Origin: Anaeromyces robustus
Lineage: Eukaryota; Neocallimastigomycota; Neocallimastigomycetes; Neocallimastigales; Neocallimastigaceae
Reading direction: 5' to 3'
DNA: 64,000 nucleotides
Assembly: GCA_002104895.1 (NCBI GenBank)
Contig: MCFG01000274.1
Coordinates: forward strand, 1 to 64,000
Under the pieces are notes generated by a model. It worked only from the letters and a program-made list of their open reading frames with translations. It had not been told where the DNA came from and ran no database searches. The translations under genes were made by a program, and so were the position numbers. Shown here one piece after another: positions 13,201 through 24,627 of this stretch (position 1 is the first letter of the stretch; each line of letters starts with the position of its first letter).

Positions 13201-13778
13201 CTTCATCATCTCAAAAATCAAATATAGAATATGTTGAAATTCATGAAACAGCAACAATAGCTTATGAACAAATATCTAATCGTCATTCACATTCTGATAC
13301 TTCAGTTGATGATAAAATTAGTTATTCATTGGAAAGTACTAAAAATTCAATTTTAGAAGAAAAGAAATTAAATAAATTGAAAAATGAATGTAATTGTCAT
13401 TGTAATCAACATAATCATTATTGTTCATTTATTGATCATCAATTTAGATTAAATCGTGAAAAACGTCGTTTAATTAAATCAGCTATTAATTGTGGTTTTA
13501 CAGGTGTCCATTTAAAGGATGATTTAAATAGTTGTTATGATGATGATGAAAATATTAGTAATTGTGATTCTACTTCTCATTCTATATATTCTCGTTATAA
13601 GAATAAAGAAGAAGAAAATGAAAAAGAGGATATTATTAATACAATATTATTAAGTCATACTGAATTTTCTACTTTTCCAATCCATCTAAAATTTACTATT
13701 AATACACATGATGTTTGGGTTAAGTGGACAAATCTTGAATTCAATAAGGATAGATTTAAAGATGGTTACCTTTTGTAA
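10292..13778 (+). CDS. Large Asn/Ser-rich protein of unknown function, spliced
   Basis: I do not recognise this gene. Exons 10292-10365, 10483-10596 and 10874-13778 give 1,030 aa in one frame. The start ATG follows a long AT leader. A nearer AG at 10860 would break the frame, so the acceptor at 10873 is preferred. Most of the protein is disordered: Asn, Ser and Asp/Glu runs, an acidic stretch at about 295-320, then SPTPPPLFYKKMAEIRK and a Lys/Asn-rich basic zone. Two less degenerate parts lie near the C-terminus: a Cys/His cluster CNCHCNQHNHYC followed by FRLNREKRRLIKSAINCGF (about 900-935), and the end KFTINTHDVWVKWTN (about 1000). These may be the conserved core of a regulatory protein. No membrane segment or signal peptide. 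Confidence 0.75.
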
Positions 13779-14077
13779 ATTAAATATTTTTTTTCTTTTC
13801 ATTATATTTTTGATATTACTATTTTATTTTATTTCAAATTTTTTTTAATATATATTATTATATATATATGTTTTATTATTTTTTTAATACTTTAAAGGAA
13901 ACAAAAGCAAAATAAAAATTAAAAAAAAAAAAAAAAAAAAAAGATAAAATAAAATAAAAAAAAAAAAAAAAAGGATATAACCAGTAAAAACAAAACAAAA
14001 CAAACAAAAATTGAAAAGAGAAACGAAAGAACAAAATCAAAAAATCAAGTAACATAAAATAAAAAACAAAAAACAAA

Positions 14078-14142
<65 letters not shown>

Positions 14143-14155
14143 AATCATAATTATA

Positions 14156-14200
14156 AAAAACTAAATGTTAAAAAGAAAAACTTTTTAGTATTTAGTTTTT
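14156..14200. repeat. Hairpin with 20-bp stem and 5-nt loop
   Basis: The arms 14156-14175 and 14181-14200 are complementary with two transition differences, both readable as G-U pairs in RNA. It lies about 380 bp downstream of the stop codon of the Asn/Ser-rich gene. It could be a structured 3' element or a MITE remnant. Confidence 0.6.
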
Positions 14201-14964
14201 CTTTTCATTAAGTATATCTACATTATTATTATCATTTTGCTATATAAAATTAAAAATAAATATAATATTAAGCAAAAATTCAATATTTTAATAATAATGG
14301 TTAATAATGATAATAATAAGAAATAAGAAAAGATAAAATAAAATAAATTTTTTATATTTTATTAATGTCATTATTTTATTTATGATATAGAGTAAAATAT
14401 ATCATAATAGATATACTTTATATCCAACCCATCGATTAACATATCTTATATAAAAATAATTTTTTTTATAATTTATTATAATCATATTTTAATTATTTTG
14501 TTTTATTTTTTATTTTTACTTAATATATTTATTTATTTATTTATTTATATAAAGCATATAAAACAATTAATTATAATACATTATAGAGATTTTATTAATT
14601 TTATATATTATTTTATTTTATTTTTAATTATTTATATAATATTATTTTATTAGTATTTTTTAATTTATTTTTTTCTTTTATTTTTTTATATCATAAATAG
14701 AATTGTTTAATTTTATTTAATTATATTTAAATTTAATAATATACCATTAAAAAAAATTAACAATAATGATGATAATTTAAATAAATATTAAGCAATATTT
14801 CTTTAAATGTTTTTTGTTAAATAAAATAAAAAAAGTTTTTTTATCATATATTTGTAATTGTTATTTTTTTTATATCATATATAATTATTGTCTTATATAA
14901 GTAAAAAATTATATTATTGATATAATAAATATAATAATAATACATTAAAGAATAAAAAAAATAT

Positions 14965-15079
14965 CATGAAAACTTATTATTTTAGCCTTTAAATTATTTA
15001 AAAAAAAAAAGATTAATGTATTATTATTATATTTAGTTTTTTTTAAATAATTTAAAGACTAAAATAATAAGTCTTCATG
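14965..15079. repeat. 35-bp imperfect inverted repeat, 45-bp spacer
   Basis: The arms 14965-14999 and 15045-15079 begin and end with CATG. They differ at two positions, both transitions. The complementarity extends partly into flanking A and T runs. The layout resembles a small MITE, but no target-site duplication is clear. Confidence 0.7.
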
Positions 15080-15323
15080 TTATTTTTTTTTTATATTTTA
15101 CTATATAATATTGAATATTAAATCACTGTGATATATTACATTATATTACATTTAAATAATCACATGATTATGCGCCATATTCATATTTTATACTTTTAAT
15201 TAATGTGTATGTGCCACAGTAGAGTTTAAATTATTATTGGTTAAAATATAAATAATATTTTAAACTTTATTTTTAACAAATATTATGTATGTTACTAATC
15301 CACAAAAATTTTATTAATAATTA

Positions 15324-15428
15324 AATTACTAATTTGTGGATTAGCATTTGGATTAGCATTTCGTATAAATTTTTTTTACTATGAATCTTTTTTTTTTATC
15401 CATTATACTAATCCACAAATTAGTAATT
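15324..15428. repeat. 21-bp perfect inverted repeat, 63-bp spacer
   Basis: The arms 15324-15344 (starting AATTACTAATTTGTGG) and 15408-15428 are exact reverse complements. A partial further copy of the CTAATCCACAAA motif lies at 15296-15306, so the motif occurs three times in about 130 bp. The region is directly upstream of the small basic-protein gene. Confidence 0.75.
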
Positions 15429-15572
15429 AAGTATAAAAATATGTAAATTTTTCTTTTTTTTTTCTTAAATTTATATTTAATTATTGGATTAATTAAAAAA
15501 AAAATAATATTTAATATTTAAGAACAACAAAATTTTTTTTAAAAATTAAATCAAAAGAAATTTGTAAAAAAA

Positions 15573-16052
15573 ATGTTAAGATACGCTAGTCATCACAATT
15601 ATGAAAAAAGTAAGAATTAATATATAGATATAGTTTTTATTATTTGAAATAATAATATATTAATAATTAACTAATATTTTTTATTTCTACAATTTAATAT
15701 TATTGAAGAGGCCGTTAGAAAGAGCCATGAAAAAACAAAAAGTAATAAAAGAAAGAGTAGAAAAAATGAAACTATTTCTACAGATATTGAAGTAAAGCCT
15801 GAGGCATTTAAAACTTCTAAAAAGAATATTAAAAAATACAATAATGATGATAATGATTCATATTTCCAAAGTGAAAATGAGTATTTTGTTCTAAAAACGT
15901 GGAAAGATTCATGGAAAAGACCATTAAATAATAGTATTATTATCGATGATTACAGCACTTCTTCAGAAAAAATACGAACTGATAAAACTAGTAGAAGACA
16001 AAATAGTAGAAGGAATAATTATGTAGTAGATATGCTAACTACCGATTACTAA
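15573..16052 (+). CDS. Small basic protein of unknown function, two exons
   Basis: Not recognised. Exon 1 15573-15609 ends at a good donor (GTAAGAA). Exon 2 15709-16052 joins in phase 1 to give 126 aa ending in LTTDY. The open exon 2 lacks in-frame stops over 344 nt and has a normal codon pattern in otherwise stop-rich DNA, which is the main support. The first third is strongly basic with KSNKRKSRK, a possible nuclear localisation signal. The middle reads YFVLKTWKDSWKRPL, the only region that looks structured. The end is Arg/Ser-rich. No signal peptide or membrane helix. It could be a rapidly evolving nuclear protein or a remnant of a larger gene. Confidence 0.55.
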
Positions 16053-16901
16053 ATTCATTAGTAATATTTTATAATATTACTTTTTGTTTGTATTATTTTA
16101 CAAACTTAGAATGTATTCTAAGTTTCTTATCTATACATAATTACTTATATACCTTTATTTATTTTATATCTATAAATACTATCTTTTTTAATATGTTAAA
16201 ATTTAATAACATTAACCTATTATAATTGTAATAATTATGTACAAATCATTATAATTATTATAACAATGGCTTAATGCTGTTAATTATTTTTAATAACTTA
16301 ATAATTAATAAATGTATAAAAACCATTACAATTATTTTTATAAATCAAATTAAAATTCATAAAAAAAATAAAATAAACTTCAATATTATAAAGTTAAAAT
16401 TAATAAAAGAATAAAATAAAATTACAATATTATCAAATTAAAATTAATAAAAGAATAAAATAAAATTAAAATATTATCAAATAAAATAACAATATTAAAA
16501 AATAAATAAATGTTGAATAATATTTTATATTAAATTTTCATATTTTTTTTCTTATATTTTAATTTTAATTTTTGGTTTAAAGTAATCAGAGTTTTTTTAA
16601 TAAAAAATTTTGATAATACTTAATAATTATATAATATTATAAATTGTTCAATTATAATACCATATTTAAAAAATAATATTAGAAAATAATATATTGTTAA
16701 AAAAGCAAATTTTATTATTTTTCAAACAGTAAATGAATAATGATATAATTATTTATTTATATTTATTTAAATCTTTAAAAGGGAAATTAAAGTTTAAAAC
16801 CTTTTAGATTAGATAAAAAGGTTAATATTGATATTCATTAATATAATTATTATATGTAAACATTAGTATGATATTGATATAATTAATAATAATTTTTATT
16901 T
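16053..16901. other. Intergenic AT-rich spacer
   Basis: Short AT words and near-repeats of AATAAAAGAATAAAATAAAA around 16380-16480. Nothing codes. It ends at the left target-site duplication of the LINE. Confidence 0.6.
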
Positions 16902-16913
16902 CTATTTTTTAAC
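16902..16913 (+). repeat. Left target-site duplication of the LINE
   Basis: The 12-mer CTATTTTTTAAC occurs here directly before the first LINE-derived base and again at 18908-18919 directly after the poly(A) tail. This is the expected footprint of target-primed reverse transcription. Confidence 0.85.
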
Positions 16914-16915
16914 GT

Positions 16916-18657
16916 ATACAAGGAAAATGCTTTTGGAGAACCTATATCTGTCTTCCAAAGCTTGTGTTAAAAATTAATGGACAATTTTCTGATTCATTCA
17001 GTATATTTAAAGGAGTTCGACAAGGATGTCCCTTATCTCCTATACTTTTTAATTTGTTTATCAACGACATCTTCAATGATTGCCTGCATAATGGTGTGAA
17101 AATTGATACTGAATATTGTTGTGGAGGACTATTTGCTGATGATATTGTTCTTTGTGCCCCTAGTAGATCTCGTATGAACAAACTTCTTCCTTCAGTTGGT
17201 AAATGGGCTAAGGACAACGAGATGACTTTTGGAATTAATAAGTGTGCCACTTTAGCTGTTAGACATGAAAATTCGAAATTTATTCTTAGAGAAGACCCTA
17301 CCTTTTATTTAACAGGAGTCGCAATCCCTAAAACAGATTGTTATACTTACCTTGGTGTTCCCTTTCACAAAACTTTAGATTTAAAATTCGTTATTAATAA
17401 AATGAAAAATAAAGTTAGTAAGGCTTTGTTTTCAATTCAAAGTTTTTTAAAAAATGATCTGATTCCTATTCCTCTTAAAAGAACTTTATTCTCTGCAAAA
17501 GTTATAGGACAAGTTTCCTATTATGCACCCTTGCTTGGTTCTAACAAAAACAATACTAGTTCTACACAAACAATTATTAACAAAGGTTTTTATTGGATTT
17601 TAGGTTACTCGAAACCTAATTCTTTTGTTTTTATTTATTGCATTTCAAAAGAACTCAATATACTTCCACTTTCTGGTAAATGTGCTCTAGCTCAAGTTAG
17701 ATGTTTTAATAAGTGGAAGGACTCCAACTGCATTATCTCAAAGATAGTTAATAATGTTACTACAACAAGAAAAATGGTCTTGGGACAAAGAAAGTAAAAT
17801 GTTAAATGATAAATTAAACAATATTTCATCCTCTACTAAAGAAATTATGGAATTCTATTGGGACAGAGACATGAACAGTGATAAATCAATTAAAGCTAAA
17901 ACTTATAAATTGTACAACTTTGAAGAATCAAGAAGTTACTTAAAGCTTAATCTAGAATTTCCTGAATATAGCAAAGGTTTTAGGTGGATACTTAGGGCAA
18001 GATGTGGATATAAAATTGATGCTAGAGTTGCTAAAACTGCTAAAATGATTAATAATTCTTGTCCTAATTGTTGTTCATGTTGTTTCCATTGTGAGAGTTA
18101 TCAGAGAATTGATCATTGGTTTATAAATTGTTTCTTATTTAAAAATCTTCGTATTGATCACTTCTCTGATCTAGATAGAAATTTTTTTTATTTTTTAGAT
18201 AGTCTTTTTAATAGTTTAGTTAGGACCAGTAATAACCCTAGTGTGGATAATAGAATAATTAATATTGTTAAGGGTTATAAAAGTAGTAATAATAGTATAA
18301 GTAATATAGATATATTAGGTAATAAAAAAAATAGTTAATAGGTATAGAATATATATTTTTTTAATTGGTGGTAGAGATTATGGTTTTAGTGATAGAATTA
18401 ACAATAGTCCATACAAAAAGGAATGGGAATGTTTGTTTAAGTGTCAGACTGAATCTGGTACTTATTCAAAATCCCCATTCTTGTTGCGATCTGCGGCTCT
18501 ATTGAATGATATCATGCCTGTTGTCTGTAAAAGACAACATATATTGTTCAATAAATTTAAAACCAACCTCTCCAGGAACGTCAATGCTGATAATACAGTA
18601 GGACAGCCTAGTAGGGCAAATGCCGATCCTATTTCCGACCCTAGTGGAATAGGATAG
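16916..18657 (+). pseudogene. LINE ORF2 fragment: reverse transcriptase and C-terminal Cys/His region, frameshifted
   Basis: Three consecutive reading frames make up the C-terminal part of ORF2. Frame 1 (16916-17797) has the RT motifs GVRQGCPLSPILFNLF and FADDIVLCAPS, the latter holding the catalytic Asp pair (Phe replaces the usual Tyr). The thumb region follows. Frame 2 (from about 17756 to 18338) carries the Cys/His segment CPNCCSCCFHC ... RIDHWFINC, like the C-terminal zinc-binding motif of many LINEs. Frame 3 (from about 18318 to 18657) ends at DPSGIG. The frame changes fall at or near A-runs (17766-17772 and 18324-18331). With the 5' truncation the copy cannot encode a full protein, so it is annotated as a pseudogene. 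Confidence 0.88.
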
Positions 18658-18857
18658 ATCAATTTTACTTTAATTCTATATTTAGAATTAAGGGCTTGTA
18701 TGGATTTATTGTTTTTAAATATTATTATACTATTTTTTTTCCCTCCAGTATTATTTATTATTATCTATAATATTTTACTGCTTTTTTTTATTTTTTTTAG
18801 TATCATTTTTTTCATTATGTGTTTTTTTATGATTCATGTATTTCAATATTTAAATTC

Positions 18858-18863
18858 AATAAA
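18858..18863 (+). promoter_or_regulatory. Polyadenylation signal AATAAA of the LINE
   Basis: A canonical hexamer 24 nt upstream of the genomic poly(A) tract, consistent with the insertion being a copy of a polyadenylated transcript. Confidence 0.75.
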
Positions 18864-18907
18864 AGTGACGTACAAATTGTGTGCCATAAAAAAAAAAAAA
18901 AAAAAAA

Positions 18908-18919
18908 CTATTTTTTAAC
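18908..18919 (+). repeat. Right target-site duplication of the LINE
   Basis: Exact second copy of the 12-mer found at 16902-16913, abutting the poly(A) tail. Confidence 0.85.
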
Positions 18920-19905
<986 letters not shown>

Positions 19906-20907
19906 TTATAATACACCCGTCTTTTCGATGTGAAAATTACTATTATCAATAGGATTATCAAATGATTTATGGAATGAGGAACTATCAATATGACTAGCTG
20001 TAGAATAAATATTATTACATTTTTTGATATCTACATCATCAATATCAATATCAATATCATTATCTAATTCTAAAACTTGAACAGTACTCATATTATGACT
20101 ATATCTGAATAGAAGAGCATCTGATGCTAATATTAATATAACAGAACATTTAATACAATGTAATGGATTCACCAAACTATTTGGAATTGCGCTAAAATAT
20201 TCAGAAACTGCATTTGCTATAGCAAGTAAAATACCTACAGCATCTACAAACAGTAAAATGATATAACTTGAACGTTTGATATAATGAGTAATTTCTTCTT
20301 GGGAATTATTTTTTCTTACAAAATAAAGAATAGCTATTGTACATATGAAATCTGCAATAGCCATAACAGAAAATGCTGCAGCATGACCATATTTTGTTTC
20401 AGATGTAGTTAAAACTCCATATTTCATACGATGATATCCAATATAAAATCTACAACAGATAAATAATGGGAATAATGCCCCTAAAACAACATTACTGAAT
20501 TTTCTAGCAAATTTTTCATCTGCAAAAGATTTTAGTTTTGTTAAATTTAAAAATGGTATAGAAAATTCACCGATAATCCAACCAAATTCTGCTATAATGA
20601 ACGGAGTTACCCATGTATAATCATGCTCTTCAACTGATTTTCTACAAATAAATGCTACTGTTGAGTTTTCAATAATTGCCCCAAAAAAATCTGCTGTTGA
20701 AGCCCATAATAAAATTTTCCAATATTTGCCTTTACCTATATTATAATACATCAGAGTGACTAGGAAAAATTGAAGTACATGAACATAAAAAAAAACATCT
20801 TGAAATTTTGTAAATAATCCATCAAAAAAATTTTCATATGTTTTTCCACAGGTTCCCGAGTGACTTTCGAATCTTAAAAATTTTTTATTATCAGGATTAT
20901 CGGTCAT
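19906..20907 (-). CDS. Seven-transmembrane protein of unknown function
   Basis: Single-exon gene of 333 aa starting MTDNPDNKKFLRFESHSGT. Seven hydrophobic segments can be read at about 37-57, 63-85, 102-124, 142-160, 174-196, 213-235 and 246-264. A polar ~70-residue C-terminal tail contains Asp-rich DNDIDIDIDDVDI and several Ser. Trp, Glu and Arg residues between helices (for example FICRKSVEEHDY, WIIGEFS, CCRFYIGYHRMKYG) look like conserved loop features. The topology resembles a GPCR or channel-like membrane protein. I recognise no named family, though I recall similar 7TM proteins being numerous in anaerobic fungi. No signal peptide. Coding status is secure; function unknown. Confidence 0.8.
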   Translation of the reverse strand: MTDNPDNKKFLRFESHSGTCGKTYENFFDGLFTKFQDVFFYVHVLQFFLVTLMYYNIGKGKYWKILLWASTADFFGAIIENSTVAFICRKSVEEHDYTWVTPFIIAEFGWIIGEFSIPFLNLTKLKSFADEKFARKFSNVVLGALFPLFICCRFYIGYHRMKYGVLTTSETKYGHAAAFSVMAIADFICTIAILYFVRKNNSQEEITHYIKRSSYIILLFVDAVGILLAIANAVSEYFSAIPNSLVNPLHCIKCSVILILASDALLFRYSHNMSTVQVLELDNDIDIDIDDVDIKKCNNIYSTASHIDSSSFHKSFDNPIDNSNFHIEKTGVL

Positions 20908-22420
20908 TTTAATTTTTTTTAAAAATATTTCTTATATTATTATTTTGTTATAATATATATATTTATTATTTTCAAAAAAATATTCATATATTGTAATTAT
21001 GATATATTATTATTTTGTAATTAATAATATATCAATTTTACATTATTTATTTTATTTTTATAATATTTTATTTTGATTTTATGCAATAATATAGAATAAA
21101 TTTTAATAATGTTCTAGTTTTTTAAAATTGAACTACTAATTTTTTTCGATAAAGCTTAAATATATAATCTTTTATAATTAAAGTTAATATAACCTTAATA
21201 ATTATAAAAGATTATTTTTTATATACCTTTTTAACTTATTAGAATAAAATACTTCCATTAAATAAAATATATAAAGTTAAAATAATAAAAACTTTTTTCT
21301 ATTAAAAAAATAAAAAAAAGAAAAAATAAAAGTTTATATAATTGATTAAATGATATTAAATTAATTACAAAATTTATATAAAAACATATGAAAAAAGCAT
21401 AAAAAATTTTTAAACTTTTTATCCTAAAAAAAAATTATTTTTTGTTTCCATTATTAAATATATTTAATTGAATGAATAATAACAAATCGACAAAAAAAAA
21501 TATGGATAAAACTAAAAGAAAAGAAAAGTAAACTTTTTAAACATATTATATTTTATTAGTTCATTTTTCCCCATTTTTTATAATAATAATGAAAAAAAAG
21601 CAAAATCAATCATTTTTTTTTAATATATAAATAGCAATTTTTTTTCATTATATTAAAATATTATATAACTATTTATTTAAATTGATAGAAATTACATTTT
21701 CTATTCATAATTAAATATTCCATTTAAATTTATATTTTTTATTTAAAACTATATATTTTAATTTTCTTTATAATTGATTAACTGTTTCCAAATTACTAAA
21801 AATATTTTTTCAATATATAAAAAAATATATGTATTAATAATTCATTATATTTAATATAAATATAGAATTACAACGCAAAATACTATTATTATAGTCTTTA
21901 TTAATATAAATAAAACCTTTTAACAATATTTTTGTTTTACTTGATATAAATATAAAATTGTCACACAAAATACCATTATTATAGTCTTTATTAATATAAA
22001 TAAAATCTTATAACAATTAGTTATATCTTTTAATTCATATTTTTTTTTATTTTTAATTATTTCAATTATAAATTATAAATAATAATAGATTTAATAAAAA
22101 TGAATATTTTGTATAGAGTTTAATTCTTTTTCCACTTAATTCTAAATACAAAGGTAGTAAATTACAAAATAATATTAAAATTTTTAAAACAATAAATTAT
22201 ATAAAATATATTATTTAAATGTTTTTTGAATTATTTATCATTCTTAGTGTTTTAAACAAATTATTGCTTCATCTCATATTTTAAAGAATAATAATGAAGC
22301 TGCTATCTGGATATATAAAGAATATAATAATAATACTATATACTGAAATTATAATGATTTCCGTATAGGGTACTATTCGGATTTCACTCTTCTCTAAATG
22401 ATAAGATATTATAAACTAAG
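20908..22420. other. Intergenic spacer upstream of the 7TM gene
   Basis: AT-rich, with an imperfect ~74-bp direct repeat (21854-21927 and 21944-22017). No gene supported. The first few hundred bases should hold the 7TM gene promoter. Confidence 0.5.
21854..22017. repeat. Imperfect direct repeat, period 90 bp
   Basis: Copies at 21854-21927 and 21944-22017 share a core ATTATTATAGTCTTTATTAA plus flanks, with a handful of substitutions. A local tandem duplication. Confidence 0.75.
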
Positions 22421-22429
22421 CAGTAAAAT

Positions 22430-23230
22430 TTGAATTAAAGATAGTGTGGTGTTCATTAAACTTTCTCTTAGATAATCGTCATCATTTCTAGCAAAAGAAG
22501 AGATTCACAATTCGAGATATTGTTATCGATTCGATGTCGACACTCTTGGTCTTGAAGGGTGTGGATTTGTAACGTTCAAATAACAACTCCAAAAAGCTGC
22601 ATATTACTGGTACTGTTTTTGCTAAAAAATTGGCCAACTTCATAAGGTGTGGAACAGGAAGCTTAGGAAGCTCCTTTGAGCTTTTGTATAGTTGTTCAAT
22701 TAATTACTTCCGTTACCCTTTATCGAAGTGCCACGCTTCTAAAACTGAAGTTCCATCAAGAAGAAATATATAAGTTTTATGATTGATATATTTTTCATAC
22801 TCTAAGATAGAGGCGTAATTATTAAATAAGTAGTGTTTCCTTATTTTGTCTGTAAAAGTGATGAAGAGGTTGTTGATAAAATTTAGTGAATTCCATCTGA
22901 TCACTAAAGAATGAAATTGTAAATCAAAAGTTCAGGAGTAAATGAACATGAAGAATGAATAGCATTATAAAGACTAAGCATACCGTTAATTTTACAGGGA
23001 TTGGCTCGTTGATATATAGTGAAATAATTTTTGATAAAATTAGGAGATGAAATACTACGAAGTAGTAATAAAGGATCTGAAATCATAATAAAACAATTGA
23101 TCTTCGTACAACAAGAACATCAATATTACCATTTAGTGTAATGCCTAGCTTACAATAAGATAAAAGTAAGTTAGAAAACAATGTTATATTTGTTGTCATA
23201 ATCCAACAAGTATTCTTCCTCTTCTGAGCA
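22430..23230 (-). pseudogene. Decayed protein-coding remnant, family not recognised
   Basis: About 800 bp with visibly higher G+C than its surroundings. Minus-strand frames read like real protein but are broken by stops and shifts. From the 5' side: TLFSNLLLSYCKLGITLNG (about 23195-23140), then 23070-22910 (DPLLLLRSISSPNFIKNYF...), then in another frame 22904-22716 (IRWNSLNFINNLFITFTDK... to AWHFDKG). After stop codons the same frame continues (LIEQLYKSSKELPKLPVPHL ... VDIESITISRIVN) to about 22510, and a further shift gives ARNDDDYLRESLMNTTLS. The Leu-rich helical look suggests an alpha-helical repeat protein, but I cannot name it. Alternatives are multiple introns or transposon debris; the in-frame stops without splice-like borders favour a pseudogene. 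Confidence 0.5.
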
Positions 23231-23659
23231 TTCTATTAATTTGGAAAGTACAGAACCTTAGAAGAGGGTAAATATATATATATTTATTGTTTATTGATAT
23301 AAAATGTTACTATATGATTGAGAGAGTAAGAAAAAAAATTAAAAATAAAAATTATATATATAAAAGCAAAACAAATATTATTTTAATTATTTTATAATAT
23401 ACATATTTGAATGATTTTATATTATAATTTTATACACATTAAGTAAAGAGAAATATAACAATTATATTATTAGTTATAGAATATGAATACATAAATAAAA
23501 TATCACAAAAAAGTGAAAAAAAAACATAAAAAATAAATAAAACATGAAAAACAAAACAAAACAAAACAAAACAATATTTATGATTTAAATAAATAAAAAA
23601 TACATTTTATCTCCTTTTTATCTTTTTTAAACTTTTTTGAAATTATTTATTAAATTATT

Positions 23660-23693
<34 letters not shown>

Positions 23694-24469
23694 TTTAGTT
23701 TTAATTTCTATTATTATTTTTTAAATAAATTATTTAAATAAATTAGTAAATCTTTTTTTTTTTTTTTTTTTTTAATTTTTACTATTTTTTTAAATAAAGA
23801 TAATAAATAAATAATAATATATATATATACAATTCTATATATATATATAATAAAAAATGTTTTATGTATATTTAAATAAATTAAAATAAATTGAAAATAA
23901 ATAAATAATATTCTATTTGATTATTTTAAACTGACATTTGATTATTTTATATTTTTTTTTTTTTTATTTTTTATTTTTTTATTTTATTTTATTTTTTTTT
24001 TTTTTAATTTTTTTTTATTTTTTCACTTTTATTTTTTTTTATTTTTTTTTTATTTTTTTTTTTTAATTTTTTATTTATTTTTTAATTTTTTGCTGTTTTT
24101 ATTTAATTTTTTTTTATTCATTTTGTTAATTGGTTGATTTAATTATTTACTACTTTATTTTCTATATTGTTATTTTATATTTCAATTTTTGTATCAAAAT
24201 TTGTATGTTATAAATAAATAAGAAGGGTTTAATGGATTTTTTTTGATTATTATATATATATATTTATATATAAACAATGATTTATGATATAGTTTGATTA
24301 ATTCTTTATTGTTTGTATTAAAAAATTATATAATTTGATTAATTATGATTAAAAATAAATTAAAAATTATGTATTTAAAAAGATTTTTTTTTATATTTAA
24401 ATAAATAAAGTGCTTTTCGTTATTGTGGTTCGTTCTATTTCGATAAATTATTTAGTCTTTTTTTTTTGT
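23231..24469. other. AT-rich spacer with long T runs
   Basis: Contains T-runs at 23662-23691 and 23754-23773 and a T-rich stretch 23949-24120. It is the downstream flank of the minus-strand zinc-finger gene. No gene seen. Confidence 0.6.
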
Positions 24470-24576
24470 TTAAGCATTTTTTGTTTGAGTTTGTGTTTTT
24501 TTATTATTTTTATTTTGATTTGTGTCAAGACAAGCTTCAACCTAATCAATATAATTAAAAATATAATATTGAAAAA

Positions 24577-24627
<51 letters not shown>

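Larger units (their letters stand above)
13779..15572. other. Intergenic region with homopolymers and three long inverted repeats
   Basis: Contains A-runs (13919-13941, 13956-13972, 14081-14103), a TA dinucleotide run (14111-14131) and the inverted repeats described separately. The minus-strand open frame at 13876-14148 is a Phe/Tyr-rich shadow of A-runs. No gene seen. Confidence 0.6.
16914..18907 (+). mobile_element. 5'-truncated non-LTR retrotransposon (LINE) with poly(A) tail
   Basis: A 1,994-bp element bounded by a 12-bp direct duplication. It starts inside the reverse-transcriptase domain, so its 5' half (including any endonuclease and ORF1) is missing, as is usual for LINE insertions stopped early. 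The 3' part is complete: end of the RT ORF, a ~230-bp 3' UTR, an AATAAA signal at 18858-18863, and 20 A's at 18888-18907. The G+C content of the coding part is clearly higher than its surroundings. The element is on the plus strand between the small basic-protein gene and the 7TM gene and interrupts neither. Confidence 0.92.

Noticed and set aside
13876-14148. 90-codon minus-strand open frame rich in Phe
   Set aside because: Produced by A-runs on the plus strand; no similarity to any protein and compositionally noise.
16942-17250. Minus-strand open frame opposite the reverse transcriptase
   Set aside because: Shadow of the coding strand, which carries the conserved RT motifs.
17754-18340. 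Programmed frameshifting as the expression mode of the LINE
   Set aside because: Two shifts in one ORF2 of a truncated copy are more simply explained by decay or homopolymer errors; no pseudoknot-like signal was seen.
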